From Actinomarinicola tropica (lineage in GTDB: Bacteria > Actinomycetota > Acidimicrobiia > Acidimicrobiales > SKKL01), in the NCBI RefSeq assembly GCF_009650215.1, contig NZ_CP045851.1, positions 1,825,001 through 1,889,000 on the forward strand: 64,000 nucleotides of DNA, read 5' to 3'. The stretch's first letter is position 1. Each line of letters starts with the position of its first letter. The notes beneath the pieces were generated by a model, which was given only the letters and a program-made list of their open reading frames with translations, had not been told where the DNA came from and searched no databases. Of this stretch, positions 59,766-64,000 are shown one piece after another. Both the position numbers and the translations under genes were made by a program.

Positions 59766-60758
59766 TCAGGCGTCGATGTCGTCGACGGTGACCTCGTGGA
59801 GGAGCGGCTCGCCGCCGACGTAGCGCCGGACGTTCTCGACGAACGCCTCGGCCGCACGGCGCCGTCGCCCGTCGCCCAGGGCCGAGGAATGGGGTGTGAC
59901 GACGACCTTCGGGTGGTCCCAGAGCGGGTCGTCGGCGGGCAGCGGCTCGGTCTCGGTGACGTCGAGGACCGCCCGGGCGAGCTGGCCCTCGTCGAGGGCG
60001 GGGAGGAGGGCGCCCTCGTCGACGAGCGCGCCCCTGCCGACGTTGACGAGCACGGCGTCGGCGCGCATGTGACGCAGGAAGTCCTCGTCGACGAGGTGGA
60101 CGGTGCCGGCGTTGGCCGGGGTCGCCAGCACCACCACGTGCGACTCGGGCAGCAGCCCCGGCACCTCGTCGGGTCGGGCCATGGCGTCGACGGGCTCGTC
60201 GCCGACGGGGGAGCGGCGCACCCCGGTCACGTGGGCGCCGAAGGCCCGGGCCCGCACGGCGACCTCGCGGCCGATCGTGCCGAGGCCGATCACCAGCCAC
60301 CGGGTGGACCCCATCTCCACGAGCTCGTGGGGATCCCACTCGTGGCGTGCCGCGGCGGCCCGCCACGCATCGGCGTCCTGCAGGTGGTCGAGCGCGGCGC
60401 GCAGCACGAAGTCGGCGATCGGTGGCCCGGCGATGTGGGAGGCGGTGAGCCGCACGCCGCGGCGGACGAGCTCGCCGAACACCGGTGCGTCGAAGCCCGC
60501 CGCCGAGGACTGGAGCCACCGCAGCGACGACGAGCGGGTGACGAGGCCGAAGAACGGTCGCATCGGTCCGCCGTCGACGAGGTCGGTGGTCATCCACGCC
60601 ACCTCCGGCGTCGCGGTGCGGATGTCGAGCTCCTCGCCGCTGGACTCGTCGCGCAGCGTGCCGTCGTCGCCCAGGCACAGCCAGCGTGCGGAGGGCGCGG
60701 CCTCGTCGAGGACGCTGCGGTGGAGCGAGCGGGCGGCGGCGGTGAGGAAGACGTCCAT
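59766..60758 (-). CDS. D-2-hydroxyacid dehydrogenase
   Basis: A 330-residue NAD(P)-dependent dehydrogenase of the D-isomer-specific family. The Rossmann motif IGLGTIGREVA is near residue 155, NVGRGALVDEGAL carries the catalytic Arg region, the Glu is in DVTETEPLP, and the His in TPHSSALGDG. The substrate is unknown (glyoxylate/hydroxypyruvate type possible). It is divergent from the GIDE-LemA gene; a CAGACT hexamer lies 6 bases before the ATG. Confidence 0.88.
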   Translation of the reverse strand: MDVFLTAAARSLHRSVLDEAAPSARWLCLGDDGTLRDESSGEELDIRTATPEVAWMTTDLVDGGPMRPFFGLVTRSSSLRWLQSSAAGFDAPVFGELVRRGVRLTASHIAGPPIADFVLRAALDHLQDADAWRAAAARHEWDPHELVEMGSTRWLVIGLGTIGREVAVRARAFGAHVTGVRRSPVGDEPVDAMARPDEVPGLLPESHVVVLATPANAGTVHLVDEDFLRHMRADAVLVNVGRGALVDEGALLPALDEGQLARAVLDVTETEPLPADDPLWDHPKVVVTPHSSALGDGRRRRAAEAFVENVRRYVGGEPLLHEVTVDDIDA

Positions 60759-60796
60759 CCGGTGAGTCTGCCGGACGATCTGCCAGACTCCCGGCC

Positions 60797-62122
60797 ATGG
60801 GCTGGGCGGTTGCGGGGCTGGTCGCGTCGTTGGTGGCCGTCGTGGTCGGCGGCGGCTTCGGCTACGCGATGTGGCGGCGGTTGTGGGACATCGCCGACAC
60901 CCCGACCTCCGACGCCGCCCACGTCTTCGTCGGGACGAACGAGCTCCGTGGACGGGCCGCGCCGCTCGACCGGCCGATCGTCGCGCCCTACGCCGGCGTC
61001 GAGTGCGTCTGGTTCCGGTCGCTGCTCGAGCGCGAGGAGCGCGACGCCGAGGGTCGGCGCCGCTGGCGGACCGTGCACGACGAGTCCTCCGCTGCGCCCT
61101 TCTGGATCGAGGACGACTCCGGCCGGGTGCTGATCCGACCCGAGGGGGCGTCGGTGTACGCGACCGAGCGGCGACGGGCATCGCACGCCGGGCGACCGTC
61201 CCGGACGACCGGGCTCGACCTGCTGGCGCGGCTGGCCGCGGAGGACCACGGGCTGACGATCGCTGCGACAGGTTCCCTCGACGCTCACCGCTCGACCGAG
61301 TGGCTGATCCGGCCCGGCGAGGCGATCTACGTCCTCGGCGAGGCGACGCTGCGCGACGACGCCGTGGCGCTGGAGTTCCGCCGCCGACCCCTCATCGCCG
61401 CCGGCGACGAGGACGCCGCGCTGCGACGGACCGCGCTGCAGGCGGTCGCCCTGCTGGTCATGCTCCTGGCCGGCGTGGTCGGTGCGGTCGTCGCCGCCCA
61501 CGCCCTCGGCGTCCTCGGCGACGCACCGGTCACCGAGGGTCGAGGGATCGCCTGGGACGCGGCGGTGCCCGACGCGCTCGTCGGGGTCGCGGCCGTCCTC
61601 GTCGTGCTGCCCGTGTCCTACGTCGTCCGCCTCCGCAACCGCCTGGTCGACGTGCACCAACGGGCTCGGGCGGCATGGGCGCTCGTCGAGGTGCAGCTCC
61701 GGCGTCGCCACGACCTCGTCCCGCAGGTGACGTCGGTGGTGCGGGCCGCGATGGACGCCGAGCAGGCGGCCCTGCTCGCGGCGGCGCGCACGCCGGAGGA
61801 GGAGGGGGTGGCGGCCGACGCGCTCCTCGCGCTGGCCGAGTCCCACCCCGAGCTGCGCACGGATGCTCACGCCGGTGCGCTGTTCGACGATCTCCGGCGG
61901 ACCGAGGACGGCCTGGCCGCGGCCCGCACCTTCTACAACGACGCCGTCACGGTTCTGCGGGATCGCCGCCAGCAGATGCCCGGCCGGCTGCTGGCGTGGT
62001 CCGTCCCCGGTGACGAGCTCAGGCTCTGGGGCGCGTCGGAGCCCCCGGCGCGACCGGCCCAGGCGCCTCCACCTGCGCTCGAGGGCGACCCGACCTCGAC
62101 CTCGACCTCAGGTGAGGGGTGA
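60797..62122 (+). CDS. GIDE (MULAN-like) domain fused to LemA domain, membrane protein
   Basis: A 441-residue fusion. A membrane helix at 3-23, then a GIDE/E3-ubiquitin-ligase-like domain (about 45-205: GVECVWFRSLLERE, STEWLIRPGEAIYVLG), two membrane helices (about 218-275), and a LemA domain: RNRLVDVHQRARAAW, VQLRRRHDLVPQV, LLALAESHPELRTD, ARTFYNDAVTVLRDRRQQMPG. These domains usually occur in neighbouring genes. The function of bacterial GIDE and LemA is unclear, with a suggested role in membrane stress. A Pro-rich C-terminal tail follows. The 3' end overlaps the convergent gene by 15 bases. Confidence 0.85.
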   Translation: MGWAVAGLVASLVAVVVGGGFGYAMWRRLWDIADTPTSDAAHVFVGTNELRGRAAPLDRPIVAPYAGVECVWFRSLLEREERDAEGRRRWRTVHDESSAAPFWIEDDSGRVLIRPEGASVYATERRRASHAGRPSRTTGLDLLARLAAEDHGLTIAATGSLDAHRSTEWLIRPGEAIYVLGEATLRDDAVALEFRRRPLIAAGDEDAALRRTALQAVALLVMLLAGVVGAVVAAHALGVLGDAPVTEGRGIAWDAAVPDALVGVAAVLVVLPVSYVVRLRNRLVDVHQRARAAWALVEVQLRRRHDLVPQVTSVVRAAMDAEQAALLAAARTPEEEGVAADALLALAESHPELRTDAHAGALFDDLRRTEDGLAAARTFYNDAVTVLRDRRQQMPGRLLAWSVPGDELRLWGASEPPARPAQAPPPALEGDPTSTSTSGEG

Positions 62123-62818
62123 GGGCACCGCCGACATCGAGTCGAGGTGGCCGGTGTCGTTGTAGCGCCGGATGATCCAGCGCTGCTCGGTGATGACCAG
62201 GTGGTGGATCGACCCGTTGTCGGCGCCGGTGAAGGCGAACGGGCGGGAGCTGGCGGCGTGGGCGAGGAGGGCGCCGATGATGCCGCCGTGGACCACCGCG
62301 ACGACCTGCTGGTCCGGGTGGGCGGCGCAGATCCTCTCGATGGCACCGACGGCCCGGTCCCGCAGGGCGTCGTTCGACTCGGCACCGGGGATGGCGTCCC
62401 AGCGCTCCTCGCGGAACATCGTCTCGGCGATCGGATCCCGGGCGGCGATGCGCTCGCGGTAGAGACCGCCCTCCCAGTCGCCGAGGAACACCTCCCGCAG
62501 CTCGGGCTCGACGATCGGCTCGATCCCGAGGCGCGTGGCGAGGGGCGCGGCCGTCTGGTGGGTGCGCTGGAGGGTCGTGACGTAGATCGCGGCGATGTCC
62601 TCGTGGACCAACCGGTCGCCGACCCGCTCGGCCTGCCACCGCCCGAGCTCGGAGAGCGCCGGGTCGCCGTGGCCGTCGACCAGCTCGAACCGCGTTCCGG
62701 GGACGTGGGGCGCCGACTCGCCGTGGCGGACGAGGATCAGCTGGGTCGCACCGGGCGGCGGGGTGAAGCGGTACTGGCGGATCTCGGCGGTCTCGTTCTG
62801 CGGCTCGGCGTCGGACAA
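62108..62818 (-). CDS. Histidine phosphatase family protein (phosphoglycerate-mutase-like)
   Basis: A 236-residue branch-1 histidine phosphatase. LVRHGESAPH near residue 30 holds the catalytic His-Arg, the Arg in TLQRTHQTA and Glu in EVFLGDWEGG follow, and the second His is VVHGGIIG. The substrate is unknown. It could also serve as CobC for the nearby cobamide operon, but it is 4 kb away and not co-transcribed. The only good start is TTG with AGAGGAG upstream. Confidence 0.85.
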   Translation of the reverse strand: MSDAEPQNETAEIRQYRFTPPPGATQLILVRHGESAPHVPGTRFELVDGHGDPALSELGRWQAERVGDRLVHEDIAAIYVTTLQRTHQTAAPLATRLGIEPIVEPELREVFLGDWEGGLYRERIAARDPIAETMFREERWDAIPGAESNDALRDRAVGAIERICAAHPDQQVVAVVHGGIIGALLAHAASSRPFAFTGADNGSIHHLVITEQRWIIRRYNDTGHLDSMSAVPSPLT

Positions 62819-62915
62819 CGGGGCTCCTCTGGTCGGTCGCGCCGACGGTACCAACGCCGGTGGGCCCGAGCCCGGCGTCGGGGTGGCGCCCTCGTGGCGC
62901 TCGGGTGAACGGGCC

Positions 62916-63869
62916 TCAGCGCGCCACCGGCATCGCCGGGTTCGTCCCCTCGCCGAGGAGGAGGTAGCCCGCCGGCGCGGACAGGATCGCCAGCGCCTCG
63001 CCGTAGACGTCGACGGTGGACGGAAGGCGGCACGGGTCCCGTCCGAGGAGGGCGTCGGCGAGCGACTCGTCGTCGCCCACGGTCCACCACAGCACGTCCG
63101 ACGGGGTGCGCAGGGCGACCGCGTGGCCATCGGGTGCGACGTCGCCCGCGAGCACGGGAGCGAGGAGGCCGAGGGAGAGGGTGCCGGCGACCTCCATGGT
63201 GTGGACGGTGCCGTCGTCGGCGAGCGCGACCCCCGCGGCGACGAGGACCTCCGCATCGCCGGCGAGGTCCTTGGTGACGACGACCAGATCGCCGCTCCTC
63301 GGGTCGACGAGCAGGGCCTCGGCGTTGGTCGGCGTCGGCAGCCGCAGCTCGATCGTGGCATCGGGCGGACCGGTGCCCGACGTGGCCGGCTCGGCGAGGC
63401 GGTGCACGACGACGCTCGTGCGGACCCTGCGGTTGTCGCCGATGTCGCCGACGAGGAGCGCCGGGGGAGAGGGGAGCGCGGCGATGTCCTCCCAGTCGAC
63501 GGCGTCGACGCCGTCGAGCTGCCAGGTGGCCTCGGTGGCGCCGCCGAGGGTCAGCTGGTGCAGCACGGGCGCGGTGCCCGAGTCCTCGTGCACCCAGACC
63601 CGATCGGGCGTCGTGGGGCTGGCCACCGCACCGGAGATCTCGGTGAGCGCCGGATCGGCCACGGTGGCGAACGGCCGTCCGAGCGCCAGGTCCGGACAGG
63701 GCAGGGCATCGGCGGTGGGTGTCGGCACCGCATCGGCCGTCGGGGTCGGAGCGACCGTGGTCTGATCCGAGGTCGGGACGACGTCGGTGGTCGACGAGGC
63801 CGTGCACGCCGCGGCCCCTACGGCGAGCGCCACGAGGAGCGCACGGGCGCACCTCGGCGAGCCGGCCAT
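62916..63869 (-). CDS. Putative lipoprotein with beta-propeller-like domain
   Basis: A 317-residue protein with a lipoprotein signal peptide (lipobox GAAAC, Cys near residue 22), a Thr/Pro/Asp linker and a beta-rich domain of repeated strand pairs. DNAs and GDIGDNRRVR, EALLVDPRSGDLVVVTKD segments recall esterase-like/phytase-like propellers. Function unknown. Confidence 0.72.
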   Translation of the reverse strand: MAGSPRCARALLVALAVGAAACTASSTTDVVPTSDQTTVAPTPTADAVPTPTADALPCPDLALGRPFATVADPALTEISGAVASPTTPDRVWVHEDSGTAPVLHQLTLGGATEATWQLDGVDAVDWEDIAALPSPPALLVGDIGDNRRVRTSVVVHRLAEPATSGTGPPDATIELRLPTPTNAEALLVDPRSGDLVVVTKDLAGDAEVLVAAGVALADDGTVHTMEVAGTLSLGLLAPVLAGDVAPDGHAVALRTPSDVLWWTVGDDESLADALLGRDPCRLPSTVDVYGEALAILSAPAGYLLLGEGTNPAMPVAR

Positions 63870-63875
63870 CCGGCG

Positions 63876-63881
63876 ATGCTA
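63876..63881 (-). promoter_or_regulatory. -10 element (TAGCAT) of the lipoprotein gene
   Basis: On the minus strand TAGCAT ends 6 bases before the ATG at 63869, with no SD. Confidence 0.45.
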
Positions 63882-63911
63882 GAACGGCAGGAGCCGACCA
63901 GGGGAGTGGCC

Positions 63912-64000
63912 GTGATCGAGAACCGGGTGACCGAGATGCTGGGCGTCGAGGTGCCGATCGTGCAGGCGCCGATGGGCTGGATCGCCCGCGCCCAGCTGGC
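63912..64000 (+). CDS. Nitronate monooxygenase-like protein, 5' end only
   Basis: The first 29 codons are visible: IENRVTEMLGVEVPIVQAPM then GWIARAQL. The PIVQAPMGWIA motif is the opening strand of 2-nitropropane dioxygenase/nitronate monooxygenase and related FMN TIM-barrel enzymes (also enoyl-ACP reductase II). The rest is outside the window. GTG 63912 is preceded by AGGGGAG; GTG 63906 is an alternative. Confidence 0.75.
   Translation, partial: MIENRVTEMLGVEVPIVQAPMGWIARAQL

Noticed and set aside
62108-62818. Histidine phosphatase as the missing CobC
   Set aside because: It is not in the cob operon, has only family-wide motifs and has its own SD and start. It remains an alternative to the HAD-CobT idea but lacks specific support.

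Overview
The window looks like chromosomal DNA of a very GC-rich actinobacterium. The genes and their order suggest the class Acidimicrobiia (Iamia/Ilumatobacter-like), but this is inferred from gene content and not from a database search. GTG starts and 4-base GTGA/ATGA overlaps are very common. Two gene strings follow Mycobacterium tuberculosis order: Rv1691-Rv1713 (TPR, HAD, tlyA, nadK, recN, steA, steB, pyrG, NUDIX, xerD, scpA, scpB, rluB, cmk, der) and Rv1822-Rv1830 (pgsA, gcvH, garA, MerR, DUF151, MerR). I see no insertion sequence, prophage, CRISPR array or integrated element.

Layout. 1-1172: 3' end of 23S rRNA, 5S rRNA and their terminator. 1241-9281: TPR protein, quinone-oxidoreductase-like enzyme, SSB-like protein, 2-oxoacid:ferredoxin oxidoreductase korA-korB, DUF1015 (minus strand), HAD hydrolase and a coiled-coil protein. 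9286-23600: tlyA-nadK-recN-steA-steB-murJ, then a giant glycosyltransferase/pseudo-phosphatase/multi-TM fusion, a degenerate MraY-like protein, pyrG, NUDIX and xerD. 23653-26731: DksA-like, HD hydrolase, WYL regulator and divergent epoxide hydrolase. 26747-28791 (minus): trpS and galE. 28856-34873: scpA-scpB-rluB, tyrA-aroA, cmk-plsC. 34870-36794: a leucine attenuator and leuA. 36807-40097 (minus): AI-2E permease, HD oxygenase-like, CopD-like, ispH. 40144-46711: radical-SAM DUF512, der, SpoIIE phosphatase, zinc ribbon, tRNA-Pro, SRAP protein, DUF2079. 46749-51396: HIT, pgsA, gcvH, garA-like, MerR, hpt, DUF151, MerR. 51403-52654: aldolase and lipoprotein. 52686-57897 (minus): cobamide salvage operon cbiZ-cobU-cobS-cbiB-cobD-(HAD-cobT). 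57968-64000: PhyH dioxygenase, alpha/beta hydrolase, 2-hydroxyacid dehydrogenase, GIDE-LemA fusion, histidine phosphatase, lipoprotein and the start of a nitronate monooxygenase-like gene.

Themes. (a) Many starts have no Shine-Dalgarno but carry a TAnnnT hexamer ending 6-8 (sometimes up to 10) bases before the start codon. This is the signature of leaderless transcripts, and it helps choose starts for ispH, galE and pgsA. (b) steA-steB-murJ-fusion-MraY-like forms a tightly coupled envelope/division module with two proteins whose catalytic motifs look degenerate; this is the best candidate for an undescribed system. (c) The cobamide operon contains a HAD phosphatase fused to CobT, which may replace the missing alpha-ribazole phosphatase. 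(d) leuA is preceded by a Leu-codon leader peptide, itself apparently leaderless, and a terminator. (e) tlyA seems to begin at an ACG codon.
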